Shown here: positions 17,498-26,217 of the stretch, in pieces | Position numbering within the stretch: position 1 is the stretch's first letter | Layout of the letters: every line of letters begins with the position of its first letter | Source: Pseudanabaena sp. BC1403 | Lineage (GTDB): Bacteria; Cyanobacteriota; Cyanobacteriia; Pseudanabaenales; Pseudanabaenaceae | NCBI RefSeq assembly: GCF_002914585.1 | Contig: NZ_PDDM01000002.1 | Location: 124,001 to 188,000 of the forward strand | Direction: 5' to 3' | Length of the DNA stretch: 64,000 nt | Position numbers and translations under genes: made by a program | Notes under the pieces: model-generated | The model's database searches: none | What the model was told of the DNA's origin: nothing | What the model saw: the letters and a program-made list of their open reading frames with translations, nothing else

Positions 17498-17860
17498 CTA
17501 AATTGAGTGTTGTTGTAATTGGTCAAGAGACACAATTTTTAAAGCTGCTTCGTGGGTAGCGGTGAGATTTACGGGTGGAGCAACACCTGCTTCTAATGCT
17601 TCTTTCCATCGCGAAGCACAGAGACACCAGCGATCGCCTGCCTTTAGCCCTGGGAAACTAAACATCGGCGCAGGTGTTCCCAAATCATTACCTTGGGATT
17701 TGGTGTAGGCAAGAAATTCATCGGTGACTTCAGCGCAAATAACATGCACTCCCAAATCGCGATCGCCTGTTTGACAAAATCCATCTCGATAAAATCCTGT
17801 TACTGGCGATGAGCAGCATAGCGACAGATTTTCGCCCAAGACATTTTTGATTATCGCCAT
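17498..17860 (-). CDS. DUF2237 family protein
   Basis: 120 residues. Matches the DUF2237 pattern: NVLGENLSLCCSSPVTGFYR, GDRDLGVHVICAEVT, GDRWCLCASRWKEALEAGVA. Several conserved cysteines suggest metal binding or redox activity, but no function is established. It overlaps def by ten bases, so the two are co-transcribed. Confidence 0.85.
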   Translation of the reverse strand: MAIIKNVLGENLSLCCSSPVTGFYRDGFCQTGDRDLGVHVICAEVTDEFLAYTKSQGNDLGTPAPMFSFPGLKAGDRWCLCASRWKEALEAGVAPPVNLTATHEAALKIVSLDQLQQHSI

Positions 17861-18411
17861 AATTTTTGATATTCCGCTTCTGTAGCAAGATCGAGAGTAT
17901 TTTCGACGCGATCTAAAAAGACTTTTCCTTCGAGATGATCGTATTCATGTTGAAAGATTCTTGCTACAAAATCAGTTAGTTTGGTGACTTTGCGATCGCC
18001 TTGTCGATCTGTATATTCAACTTCGATTTCGCGATCGCGAGGTACAAGCCCACGAATCATCGGTACTGACAAGCAACCTTCCCAACCTTTTTCAGTTTGC
18101 CCTGAAGAGGAGATGATTTTGGGGTTAATCATTGCCTTTGGTTCCATCTGAGGCGCATTTGGATAACGCTCATTTGGGTGAGACGCAATAATGATTAACT
18201 GAAGCGATCGCCCAATTTGCGGAGCGGCTAGACCTACGCCCTTGCTTTCTTTGAGCGTAACCAGCATTTCGTCAATCAGATTCTGAATTTCGCGATCGCG
18301 GACATCTGCAATCGGTTGGGCAATCTCCCTTAAAGCTGGATTGCCAAGCTGATAAACAGTGAGTTTTTGAGATTTTTGATTAAATATTTTATTAAGCGAT
18401 CGGGCAAACAT
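17851..18411 (-). CDS. def: Peptide deformylase
   Basis: 186 residues. All three family motifs are present: GVGLAAPQIG, EGCLSVP and QHEYDHLEG (HExxH metal site; the Cys of motif 2 is the third ligand). It removes the formyl group from new proteins. Confidence 0.97.
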   Translation of the reverse strand: MFARSLNKIFNQKSQKLTVYQLGNPALREIAQPIADVRDREIQNLIDEMLVTLKESKGVGLAAPQIGRSLQLIIIASHPNERYPNAPQMEPKAMINPKIISSSGQTEKGWEGCLSVPMIRGLVPRDREIEVEYTDRQGDRKVTKLTDFVARIFQHEYDHLEGKVFLDRVENTLDLATEAEYQKLWR

Positions 18412-18444
18412 AGATTAATTGATTACCTGTGGCAGTTGTCATAT

Positions 18445-18505
18445 AAAACCAGAATAATTAAAACAAAACTTGCTTTGCAAGTTTTGTTTTAATTATTCTG
18501 GTTTT
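18445..18505. terminator. 29-bp-arm hairpin overlapping a stop codon
   Basis: Perfect 29-bp arms (18445-18473 and 18477-18505) with loop TTT. The outer arm is AAAACCAGAA and its right arm encodes the final Pro-Glu-stop of the small minus-strand gene. It would terminate that gene's transcript. Confidence 0.85.
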
Positions 18506-18726
18506 AATGGATTTGCTTCGTATGCAAGAATATCGATCAAAGCATCAGCTTCGGCAACCGATAGACGTGCTTTTTGGTACTCATCTTCAAACTTAGCATT
18601 GGCTGTTGTGTATCCCTGCATGATCATAATCGCAAAATATTCACGTTTAGTCATTCCTTCAATAAGGCTATCTGTATCTCGGTTATAACCAATCGGAAAT
18701 GCGCTATCACTGCGTCTGGTTGCCAT
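18493..18726 (-). CDS. Small hypothetical protein, phage-type
   Basis: 77 residues from ATG 18726 (MATRRSDSAFPIG); an ATG at 18744 would add six residues. Conserved look: MTKREYFAIMIMQG, then a helix ending AEADALIDILAYEA. Small proteins of this type occur in phages and prophages, but no other phage gene is adjacent. Function unknown. Confidence 0.6.
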   Translation of the reverse strand: MATRRSDSAFPIGYNRDTDSLIEGMTKREYFAIMIMQGYTTANAKFEDEYQKARLSVAEADALIDILAYEANPLKPE

Positions 18727-18775
18727 ATATTGTTTTCCTAACAAAATATCAAGGCATATTTTAGCATCAACAATG

Positions 18776-18815
18776 TGAACCGTAAGGGCAATTCATGAAT
18801 TGCCCTTACGGTTCA
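18776..18815. repeat. 40-bp perfect loop-less palindrome
   Basis: Arms of 20 bases (TGAACCGTAAGGGCAATTCA and its exact complement) meet without a spacer. It lies just after the helicase stop. Elements of the form GTA-GGGCAATTCATGAATTGCCC-TAC are dispersed in cyanobacterial genomes. Confidence 0.9.
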
Positions 18816-18825
18816 TTGCATTATC

Positions 18826-21069
18826 TTACCAAGACACGAGTTCAGGAAATTTACGGGCTAGCTCAGTAATTGCAGGACAAATTGGGGCATTTTCAGTGCG
18901 ATTTTCTAAGGTGTTCCAACTGAATGGTGCTGACTGAGCCGCCGATAGCCACAAAAGTCTTTTGGCGCGGGTCATGCCGACATAGAGTAGCCGAAACTCC
19001 TCGGCTTGTTTGAGGTAATTGCATTGCTTCCAAGCTTCCTCCGCATTGGGAAGGCGATCGCTATGGACGATCGCTCTAATCTGTGCCCGAGTTACTTCAG
19101 GTAAGCCAAAATCTCCTAAGAACTTTACAGACTCAGGAATATAAGCTTCCCCTGGGCAAATACGTTTATGCAGAAAAGGCATGAATACCACATCCCAATC
19201 TAGCCCTTTAGATTTATGCAAACTGATCAGTGTCACCTGTCCACCAGTCATATAGCGACCTTCCAGATTCTCATCTTCGACCGCTTCAAAGTTTTCTGAT
19301 TCGACGATTTCTCGTAGCGATTCGATCACAGTTTGCATCGAATAACTACCCACAAGTTGCTGATTAAGGCGATCGCCTAATTTGTCCGCTGTGGCTAATA
19401 GTCCTGCCTCTTCGTCATAGAGGGTAAACGCAACAAAGGGAATCAGGTTATATAACGGAAGTTCGATTTTAGCGCGAAGTAAGCCGATACATTTTGCTTG
19501 AGTTTCCTGAGCGAGTTGCGATATTGCAGGATCTAACAAGGTTGGATAGAGAAATTTTTCGGGATTACTAGCAAGGGCATTAAGATCCTGTTGCGATGAA
19601 ATTTTTTGGCGATCCTTGAGAACTTCTAGCGCTGCTTTGAGATTGTCAGGCGAATGGGGACGCTCCATAAATTGCAAAATCGCCAACATATCCATTGGGA
19701 CTCGCGATCGCCGATCGCTTTGTTCGACATCATAGATTTTAATTTCATGCTCTTTTGTTAACCATGCCAAAGACTCCGCAACAAAGCGTCCTTGATTATG
19801 TTGACGCACTAAAATCGCCATACTGAGTTTGGGATCTTGATCATGCAATTGTTTAATGCGATCGCCGATCATCGTAATCTCATGCTCGATATCATCGACA
19901 GTATTGGGCATATAGATTTCTACGCCCTTGCCAATTGGTTCAGGATTCGCATTTTTTTGCGGATCATCCTCATCGACAGGACGAATTCTTTGCATACGAA
20001 AAGGATTCTCAATCTTGGCATATTCTGAATGATTGACCCAATGCAACATATAGTTTGCAGCTCGCATCACGTTTCTGGTGCTGCGTCCTGCTTGATCGAG
20101 AGTTGAGAGTTGAGAATTGATATTACAGCGATCGCAAAATTCATTAAAAAAGCGCGGATCGGCAGGTGTAAAGGTGGAGTTAATCGCTTGGTTAGGATCA
20201 CCAACCCGCATCAGGTTTTTGTTCTCAAGGGAATTCTGAGCCAGAATCTCTAACAGCTCTGTTTGCAATGGTGAAGAATCCTGTGCTTCATCTTCAAATA
20301 CGGCAAAAATCCGTTCTTGCCAATATTTGCGAACACCTTCATTTTGCAAGACTCGCAATGCTCCCAGAATCATATCGTCATAATCGATCGCACCTTCCTG
20401 CCGCAACAGTCGCTCATAGGTTTCATAGAGTCCCGCCGCGATCGCTAAAATGTCGCCGCCATCGGGTGCTTCGGCTTCACGCAACTGTGTCGCGCTTAAT
20501 CCTGAACTTTTAGCCGTTGCGATCGCTTCTCTGGCTAAGCTTGGTAATACATCAGTTCGCAATACTGTCTGTCGTCGCAAGCGTTCCGTATCTTCGCCAT
20601 CAAAGTTTTTGCCTTCTAGCAATAGGTCATACAATTTGGGATTCTCTTTTACCCAAATATTTGTGGCATTACGAATTAATTTTTGCTTGAGGGATTCGGA
20701 AATAATCTTGGTTTCGCCTAAGCCAAATCCTGATAGCTCGCGATGGGTACTGGCGATGTTGTAAGCCAAGCTATGCAATGTGCTAACTGTGAAGGAACTT
20801 TGCGGTAGTCGCAGATTTTTGAGATGCTCAGATACTTTTTTGCGAATGTTGCTTACTGCCGATCTCGTAAACGTGACGATGACTAATTGTTTTTGGCGAT
20901 GCAGATTAAAATTTGCGATCGCGATCGCGGCGGCTACTGCCATGCCTGTTGATTTGCCTGCCCCTGGCACTGCGGATACTGCTAGTTCGCCACCCTGCCA
21001 GTCCGCCATTGTTTGCTGTCCTTTGCGGAGGGTTTTGCGTAATTCATGGAGAGCGTCAGGGGTGACCAT
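18826..21069 (-). CDS. UvrD/Rep-family superfamily 1 DNA helicase
   Basis: 747 residues. SF1A motifs are in order: Walker A AVPGAGKST, TFTRSAV (motif Ia), DEAQDSSPLQ (Walker B), GDPNQAI (motif III), QAGRSTRN (motif IV), LISLHKSKGLDWDVVF (motif V) and LYVGMTRAKRLLWLSAA (motif VI). It is likely a 3'-5' helicase in repair or recombination. N-terminal residues 1-25 are not conserved UvrD sequence; the family contains several paralogues, so a uvrD or pcrA name is not assigned. Confidence 0.9.
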   Translation of the reverse strand: MVTPDALHELRKTLRKGQQTMADWQGGELAVSAVPGAGKSTGMAVAAAIAIANFNLHRQKQLVIVTFTRSAVSNIRKKVSEHLKNLRLPQSSFTVSTLHSLAYNIASTHRELSGFGLGETKIISESLKQKLIRNATNIWVKENPKLYDLLLEGKNFDGEDTERLRRQTVLRTDVLPSLAREAIATAKSSGLSATQLREAEAPDGGDILAIAAGLYETYERLLRQEGAIDYDDMILGALRVLQNEGVRKYWQERIFAVFEDEAQDSSPLQTELLEILAQNSLENKNLMRVGDPNQAINSTFTPADPRFFNEFCDRCNINSQLSTLDQAGRSTRNVMRAANYMLHWVNHSEYAKIENPFRMQRIRPVDEDDPQKNANPEPIGKGVEIYMPNTVDDIEHEITMIGDRIKQLHDQDPKLSMAILVRQHNQGRFVAESLAWLTKEHEIKIYDVEQSDRRSRVPMDMLAILQFMERPHSPDNLKAALEVLKDRQKISSQQDLNALASNPEKFLYPTLLDPAISQLAQETQAKCIGLLRAKIELPLYNLIPFVAFTLYDEEAGLLATADKLGDRLNQQLVGSYSMQTVIESLREIVESENFEAVEDENLEGRYMTGGQVTLISLHKSKGLDWDVVFMPFLHKRICPGEAYIPESVKFLGDFGLPEVTRAQIRAIVHSDRLPNAEEAWKQCNYLKQAEEFRLLYVGMTRAKRLLWLSAAQSAPFSWNTLENRTENAPICPAITELARKFPELVSW

Positions 21070-21156
21070 AGCAACTTGGGCTGATGTACATCACGCATTT
21101 TATCGCAAGCTGGGAAAGGCTATAGTGTTTTTCAAGCAATCAAGCTGTATTAAAAC

Positions 21157-22743
21157 ATGATAGAAACTGCTCGTGAATTTCTTACGCAAATCAAGAATGC
21201 ACCATCTCTTGAAAACAATTTAAAAACTAGCGATCGCGCTCTATTTATTCTCTACGATCAACTAAATTTCGATGTATTTCCCAAGGAACTAATTGACCAA
21301 AAGCCATTATTAATCTTTGTTGAATCTTTAAAATATGCGACAGTAATTCCACACCATAAACAAAAATTGGTCTATATCCTGAGTGCTCAGCGCCACTTTG
21401 CGATCGCCTGTCATAACCAAGGCTTTCCTGTATTGAATTTATTTACTCAAGGCTTTCACGCTGACGCGATCGCGGAGTTTTTGGAGCAATATCCTCATAT
21501 TCATCTTACCTACATGCAGCCATCGGAATGGGATACGCGATCGCAGATGGCGGCTTTAGCAGATAAATTTGGCGATCGAGTTACCATAATTCCCAACAAC
21601 TTTTTCATTGCGGATGCGGAGAAGTTCAAATCCAAAATTAAAAAAGGTTATCGCCTAGAAAATTTCTATCGGGAACTTCGTAAGCAAACTGGCTACTTGA
21701 TGGCAGATGGGAAGCCCGTGGGAGGTACATGGAATTATGACAAAGAGAATCGTAAGTCTCTGCCAAAAAATGGCTCTATTCCTAAGATTTCTGTAATAGA
21801 GCCAGATGTAATTACGCAAGAAGTAATCGAGTTAGTCAAAAACTACTTACCCGATAACTTTGGAAGTCTAGACCAATTTGGCTATGCTGTAACTCGCGAT
21901 CGCGCCTTAGGACTGGCTCAAGCATTCATCGAAACTCGCCTACCAAATTTTGGAGCCTATGAAGATGCAATCAAAGTTGGTGAGCCATTTTTATTCCATT
22001 CTGTACTTTCGCCCTATCTTAATAATGGTTTGTTATTGCCACAGGAGATTTGTGAAATGGCGATCGCAGCTTATGAACAGAAATTAGCGCCGCTAAATTC
22101 CGTTGAGGGTTTTGTTCGTCAGATTTTAGGATGGCGTGAATACATTCGTGTTTATTACGAAGCACAGATGCCACAAGTTAGAGAAAGCAACTATTTTGAG
22201 TTTACTAACGATTTACCGCAACTCTATTGGAATGCAGATACAGATTTACTCTGTCTCAAGGATGCTGTTACTCATGTCTTAAATCATGGCTATTCCCATC
22301 ATATTCAAAGATTGATGGTTTTGAGTAATTTTAGCAATCTCACAAATACAGATCCTCGTCAGCTAAATCATTGGTTTTGGCTTGCCTATGTCGATGCTTA
22401 CGAATGGGTTGAACTTCCTAATGTTTTGGGCATGTCTACCTTTGCTGATGGGGGCATACTGGCTTCTAAGCCATATGTTTCAGGCGGTAGTTATATCAAT
22501 AAAATGAGCAACTGCTGCTCACAATGCAAGTATGATGTGAAGCAAAAGACAGGTCGTTCTGCTTGTCCATTTAATTATTTGTATTGGAATTTTGTTGATC
22601 AGCATCGTGATAGCTTTGCTGAGAATGGAAGGGTGTCACTAATGACTAATGTTTATGAAAAGAAAGCTGAAGATGAAAAGCTAGCTATTCGCAAATCATC
22701 AATTCATTTCATAATGAATCTAAAACGTGGCTATTTAAAATAG
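21157..22743 (+). CDS. FeS cryptochrome/photolyase-related protein (PhrB/CryB type)
   Basis: 528 residues, slightly longer than the usual 500-510. The N-terminus (ALFILYDQLNFD) and mid-protein GWREYIRVYY, NHGYSHHIQRLMVLSNF and YDAYEWVELPNVLGMSTFADGG-like segments match deoxyribodipyrimidine photolyase-related proteins. The C-terminal cysteines (SNCCSQCKY, SACPFNYLYW) would hold the [4Fe-4S] cluster of the FeS-BCP class, which includes prokaryotic (6-4) photolyases. It probably binds FAD and acts in light-dependent repair or sensing. It is divergent from the helicase gene. Confidence 0.88.
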   Translation: MIETAREFLTQIKNAPSLENNLKTSDRALFILYDQLNFDVFPKELIDQKPLLIFVESLKYATVIPHHKQKLVYILSAQRHFAIACHNQGFPVLNLFTQGFHADAIAEFLEQYPHIHLTYMQPSEWDTRSQMAALADKFGDRVTIIPNNFFIADAEKFKSKIKKGYRLENFYRELRKQTGYLMADGKPVGGTWNYDKENRKSLPKNGSIPKISVIEPDVITQEVIELVKNYLPDNFGSLDQFGYAVTRDRALGLAQAFIETRLPNFGAYEDAIKVGEPFLFHSVLSPYLNNGLLLPQEICEMAIAAYEQKLAPLNSVEGFVRQILGWREYIRVYYEAQMPQVRESNYFEFTNDLPQLYWNADTDLLCLKDAVTHVLNHGYSHHIQRLMVLSNFSNLTNTDPRQLNHWFWLAYVDAYEWVELPNVLGMSTFADGGILASKPYVSGGSYINKMSNCCSQCKYDVKQKTGRSACPFNYLYWNFVDQHRDSFAENGRVSLMTNVYEKKAEDEKLAIRKSSIHFIMNLKRGYLK

Positions 22744-22769
22744 CCATGATTTGAATTGGTGGTTATTCT

Positions 22770-22961
22770 CTACGGTCTGTAGTTTTCACTGCCATTTGCA
22801 TGAGCAGCTATATTTTTTTGAGCTTCTGCGACATTTTTTAATGCTAATAAAATATGCTCAAAGTCGCCTTCTTCTAGAACTGCATCTAGATAAGCATCCG
22901 CTTCTAAGGGATCTTTTAAGGATTCGATCAGGTAAGAATGATAGCTTTTATAGGTTGGCAT
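22770..22961 (-). pseudogene. Truncated addiction-module antidote (HigA-like)
   Basis: 63 residues. YHSYLIESLKDPLEADAYLD followed by AVLEEGDFEHILLALKNVAE matches the N-terminal half of the antidote family TIGR02684, which is normally about 95-100 residues with a C-terminal HTH. Here the HTH is missing: after EAQKNIAA the frame diverges and stops. It overlaps a decayed toxin fragment just upstream by 14 bp. Confidence 0.7.
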
Positions 22962-23079
22962 TTTCTCTCCGCTGAAAGTCTATCCAGTAGTGCTTTGCTT
23001 TGATGATATCTTGATTTTGGGTGCTTTTATTGTTATGCCAGACGTAACTGTTACAATGTCTTAAATGCTGAGTGACAAA
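22948..23079 (-). pseudogene. C-terminal remnant of a RelE-like addiction-module killer toxin
   Basis: The frame ending at the TAA 22948-22950 encodes HNNKSTQNQDIIKAKHYW, then IDFQRRENANL. The KSTQ-x2-DI-x2-AK-x-YW signature is the C-terminus of the killer family TIGR02683, the usual partner of the truncated antidote that follows. No start codon or N-terminal half is left; an in-frame TAG lies at 23080-23082. Confidence 0.65.
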
Positions 23080-23098
23080 CTATTTATCCAGTAATCTA

Positions 23099-23914
23099 AT
23101 GAAAGAAAGTCAACTTCAGAAAATAGCTAATTGCGATCGCGCTGATCGTATTGGTGATGTAATTTTTGTTCATGGCTTGGGTGGTGATGCTCTTGGGACA
23201 TGGCATCCACAGGGTAAAAAAGATGATCAGCAATCTTGGTTGTATTGGTTGGGTCAAGATCTTCCAGATGTAGGTATTTGGTCACTTGACTATGAGGTCG
23301 AACCTTCTGCTTGGAAAGGGAATACAATGCCTTTGACTGATCGGGCAACAAACATTCTGGCGTTGTTAGATAGTTATGATATTGGAGTTCGTCCAATTAC
23401 GTTTGTTACTCATAGTTTGGGTGGCTTGTTGGTTAAGCAAATGTTGCGTCACGCGAGAGACCAAAAACAACAGGGATGGCGAGATATCGTTGGACAAACT
23501 AGAGGAATTGTTTTTCTTGCTACTCCTCATTCTGGATCTGATCTTGCTAATTGGATCAGCTACCTTTCGACAATCATTCGCAAAACGGTTAGCGTTGATG
23601 AGTTAAAGGCTAACTCGCCGCAACTATTGCAACTGAATTTATGGTTTAGGAATAACTTTCGCGATTTAGGGATTAATGTTGAAGTCTATTTCGAGAAATA
23701 TCCTACATCTGGAGTTCTTGTTGTTGATGCTTCTAGTGCCGATCCTGGTATTGAGAATGTTATTCCCATTCCTTTGGATTGCGACCATATTACGATTTGC
23801 CGTCCTGACTCAAAAGATAGACTAATTTATCGGAGCTTGAAAAAGTATATTGGCAATTGGCTTAGCACTCAATCAAATATTTCAAAAATCAGTAGTTCTC
23901 AATCCTCTACTTGA
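23099..23914 (+). CDS. Alpha/beta-hydrolase (serine esterase) module of an NLR-like locus
   Basis: 271 residues from ATG 23099. It has the oxyanion HGLGG (25-29), nucleophile motif THSLGG (Ser106), LATPHSGSD, a probable Asp at VVDAS (about 209) and catalytic His in CDHI (229), typical of DUF676/PGAP1-like esterases. It ends at TGA 23912-23914, but the same frame stays open for 27 codons and leads straight into the NACHT protein. Cyanobacterial and fungal NLR-like proteins often have this hydrolase fused in front of NACHT. It is therefore probably the effector half of one gene, now split or read through. Confidence 0.8.
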   Translation: MKESQLQKIANCDRADRIGDVIFVHGLGGDALGTWHPQGKKDDQQSWLYWLGQDLPDVGIWSLDYEVEPSAWKGNTMPLTDRATNILALLDSYDIGVRPITFVTHSLGGLLVKQMLRHARDQKQQGWRDIVGQTRGIVFLATPHSGSDLANWISYLSTIIRKTVSVDELKANSPQLLQLNLWFRNNFRDLGINVEVYFEKYPTSGVLVVDASSADPGIENVIPIPLDCDHITICRPDSKDRLIYRSLKKYIGNWLSTQSNISKISSSQSST

Positions 23915-23995
23915 CTAGAGTCGCCTGATGAGGAATGGGCAAAGTCAAATCCTGCTATTGAGAATACATTTGATATTGACGCACTGGTTTTAGAG

Positions 23996-26107
23996 ATGCG
24001 GGAGAAATGTCGTGAGGATATTCAGCATCAATGCGGGACAATGCGGATTTTGAATATGGAACAGGCGATCGCGCTAGATGATATATATACAGATGTGCAG
24101 ATTTTTGAGCGCGTACCGAGTAAGCGATATAAAGCGATGCTCGAATATCAAGAGGAAACGGCAAATATTGATTTTAATGAGTATGGTTTCTATGGGTTAG
24201 ATCTTAAAACGCAACGCATTGCTGGAATTGAAGCGGTGCAAAAATATGACAAGTTGATGGTGCTAGGTAGACCTGGAGCAGGTAAGACAACATTTCTGAA
24301 GCGATTAGCGATTTTATGTCTGGGTGGGACGATCTTTGGTGATTATGTACCGATTTTTGTGACGTTGCAGGAGTTTTACAAAACTAAGTTGAGTTTGTTT
24401 GACTTTGTTTTACAGAAACATCAAGAATTTATAAATAAGGCGGATCTGCAACAACTGCTTGAAGTGGGTAGAGGGTTTGTGTTGCTGGATGGCTTAGATG
24501 AAGTTAGTCAAGAAGAGGTGGCACGAATCTCAAAAGACATTGAGGAATGGGCAGGTAAGTTTCGTCGTAGTCGCCTAATTGTTACCTGTCGGCTTGCCGC
24601 AAAGGAATCAATTTTTGAGGATTTCAAGGAGGTTCAGGTTGCCGATTTTAATGATGAGCAAGTTAAAAGCTTTGCAACAAAATGGTTTCAAGCTAAAGCA
24701 CCTCAGAAAATAGCAGCTTTCTTTAGCAAATTGAAAGCTAATTCACGTATCAATGAGCAGGCGCGTAATCCGCTTTTGTTGACGCTGCTGTGCCTGATTT
24801 TTGAGGAAGGGTCGAAGATAATCGAAAATCGCGCTGAACTTTACGAAAAGGGGATCGATCTGTTGTTGGAGCGTTGGGATGCGAGACGAGATATCCATCG
24901 TGACGAAATTTACAAACATCTCTCGACTAAACGTAAAGAAGATTTGCTCAGTCGCATTGCATGGTCAACCTTTGGAGAGAATAATTATTTTTTTAAAAGA
25001 GAACGTGGTGCTGACCTGATTGCTGCCTATATTCAGAACTTACCCGAAGCTGTCAATGATTCTGAAACCTTGCGGGTTGACGGTCGAAAAATACTTCGTT
25101 CCATCGAAGCACAACATGGATTGCTGATGGAACGGGCTAGTGATATCTATTCATTTTCCCATCTGACTTTTCATGAATATTTTGTCGCAAGGGAAATTAT
25201 CACTGTTCAGAAATCTTCATCCGAGGTTATGCAAGCTTTGATTGACCACATTACCGAAAAACGTTGGCGTGAAGTGTTCTTGATTGCTACGGAAATGTCA
25301 TCCAATGCAGATGATTTGTTGTTGGCAATGAAACAAGCGATCGATGCCATGCTGGCAAAAGACACCCAACTCCAAAAACTTTTGATATGGACAAATGAAA
25401 AAGCAATTTCTGTTAAAGCCCCATACAAATCTGCCGCAGTGAGAGCTTTTTACCTCGACCTCACCATCGGTCACGCCCGCAACCTCACCGCCAGCGTTTT
25501 AGCCATCAACCGCTCTCTCACCCACTCCCTCGCCCGCGACATCGACCACGACTTCGCCCACGCCCGCGACCACGACCTCTACCGCGACCTCGCCCACGAC
25601 CGCGTCCACGACCTCGCCCTCGACCGCGTCCACGACCTCGCCCTCGACCACGACCTCGACCTCGCCCGCGACATCGCCCTCGCCCGCGACATCGCCCTCG
25701 TCCGCGCCCTTGCCCGCGCCCTTGCCCTCGTCCTCGCCCGCGCCATCGACATTGCTAGCAAAGCTGGCGATGAGATTTTACACCAAGCGCTGCAAACACT
25801 CAAAGATCGATTGCCAGATCCAGAATCTTCTAAAGAAATTCTTAACCAGTGGGGGGAACAAAATGAGAAGCAATGGGTTAAAGACTTCCATCAAGCCCTA
25901 GTCAAATATCGCAATATTGGGCATGACTGGCAGTTCATCTCCACACAAAGAGAACTTCTCAATCAGTATTACAATGCGAATAAGCTGCTAGTAGCTTGCC
26001 TCAATAGTATATGTTATGTCAGCCGAGAGGTGCGCCAACATATTGAAGACACATTGCTCTTGCCGATTGCCGACATTAAACTTCTCACAATCTCCGCTAG
26101 TCCATAA
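23996..26107 (+). CDS. NACHT-domain NTPase (NLR-like, putative antiviral)
   Basis: 703 residues from ATG 23996; the frame is open back to the TGA at 23912. The linker CGTMRILNMEQAIALDDIYT is the segment typical of cyanobacterial NACHT proteins. Walker A is GRPGAGKTT (91-99) and Walker B with the NACHT acidic extension is FVLLDGLDEV (161-170); ARNPLLLTLLCLIF and SFSHLTFHEYFVAREI follow. Residues about 485-585 are a low-complexity alternation of LA/RD/HD dipeptides encoded by GC-rich repeats. No Shine-Dalgarno precedes the ATG, which fits translation as part of a larger hydrolase-NACHT protein. Bacterial NACHT proteins of this kind can protect against phage; here that is inference. Confidence 0.85.
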   Translation: MREKCREDIQHQCGTMRILNMEQAIALDDIYTDVQIFERVPSKRYKAMLEYQEETANIDFNEYGFYGLDLKTQRIAGIEAVQKYDKLMVLGRPGAGKTTFLKRLAILCLGGTIFGDYVPIFVTLQEFYKTKLSLFDFVLQKHQEFINKADLQQLLEVGRGFVLLDGLDEVSQEEVARISKDIEEWAGKFRRSRLIVTCRLAAKESIFEDFKEVQVADFNDEQVKSFATKWFQAKAPQKIAAFFSKLKANSRINEQARNPLLLTLLCLIFEEGSKIIENRAELYEKGIDLLLERWDARRDIHRDEIYKHLSTKRKEDLLSRIAWSTFGENNYFFKRERGADLIAAYIQNLPEAVNDSETLRVDGRKILRSIEAQHGLLMERASDIYSFSHLTFHEYFVAREIITVQKSSSEVMQALIDHITEKRWREVFLIATEMSSNADDLLLAMKQAIDAMLAKDTQLQKLLIWTNEKAISVKAPYKSAAVRAFYLDLTIGHARNLTASVLAINRSLTHSLARDIDHDFAHARDHDLYRDLAHDRVHDLALDRVHDLALDHDLDLARDIALARDIALVRALARALALVLARAIDIASKAGDEILHQALQTLKDRLPDPESSKEILNQWGEQNEKQWVKDFHQALVKYRNIGHDWQFISTQRELLNQYYNANKLLVACLNSICYVSREVRQHIEDTLLLPIADIKLLTISASP
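25450..25745 (+). repeat. GC-rich degenerate minisatellite inside the NACHT gene
   Basis: Repeats built from CTCGCCC, GACC and CACGACCTCG, including a 24-bp unit twice in tandem near 25600-25650 and an 18-bp unit (CTCGCCCGCGACATCGCC) twice near 25670-25700. GC content is much higher than in the rest of the gene. Period multiples of six keep the frame and encode Leu/Ala alternating with Arg/Asp/His. Confidence 0.85.
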
Positions 26108-26217
26108 CCTAAATGAGGTTTCTTTAAGAAATTGTTTAAATCGATCTTCTGATTTTTGAGGCGATTATTTTTATCTACAAGGCTCTGTTAGCGATCGCGC
26201 TTACATGATGAGAAAAT
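26108..26217. other. Spacer before tandem repeats
   Basis: No gene seen. Contains a degenerate copy of the downstream 42-bp unit (near 26150-26180) and HIP1 sites. Confidence 0.5.

Noticed and set aside
22770-22961. Intact antitoxin
   Set aside because: The HTH half normally present in the family is missing and its toxin partner is only a fragment.
25579-25803. Arg/Ser-rich open frame on the minus strand within the NACHT gene
   Set aside because: It is the complement of the GC-rich repeat, which leaves all frames open; it has no start context or family.
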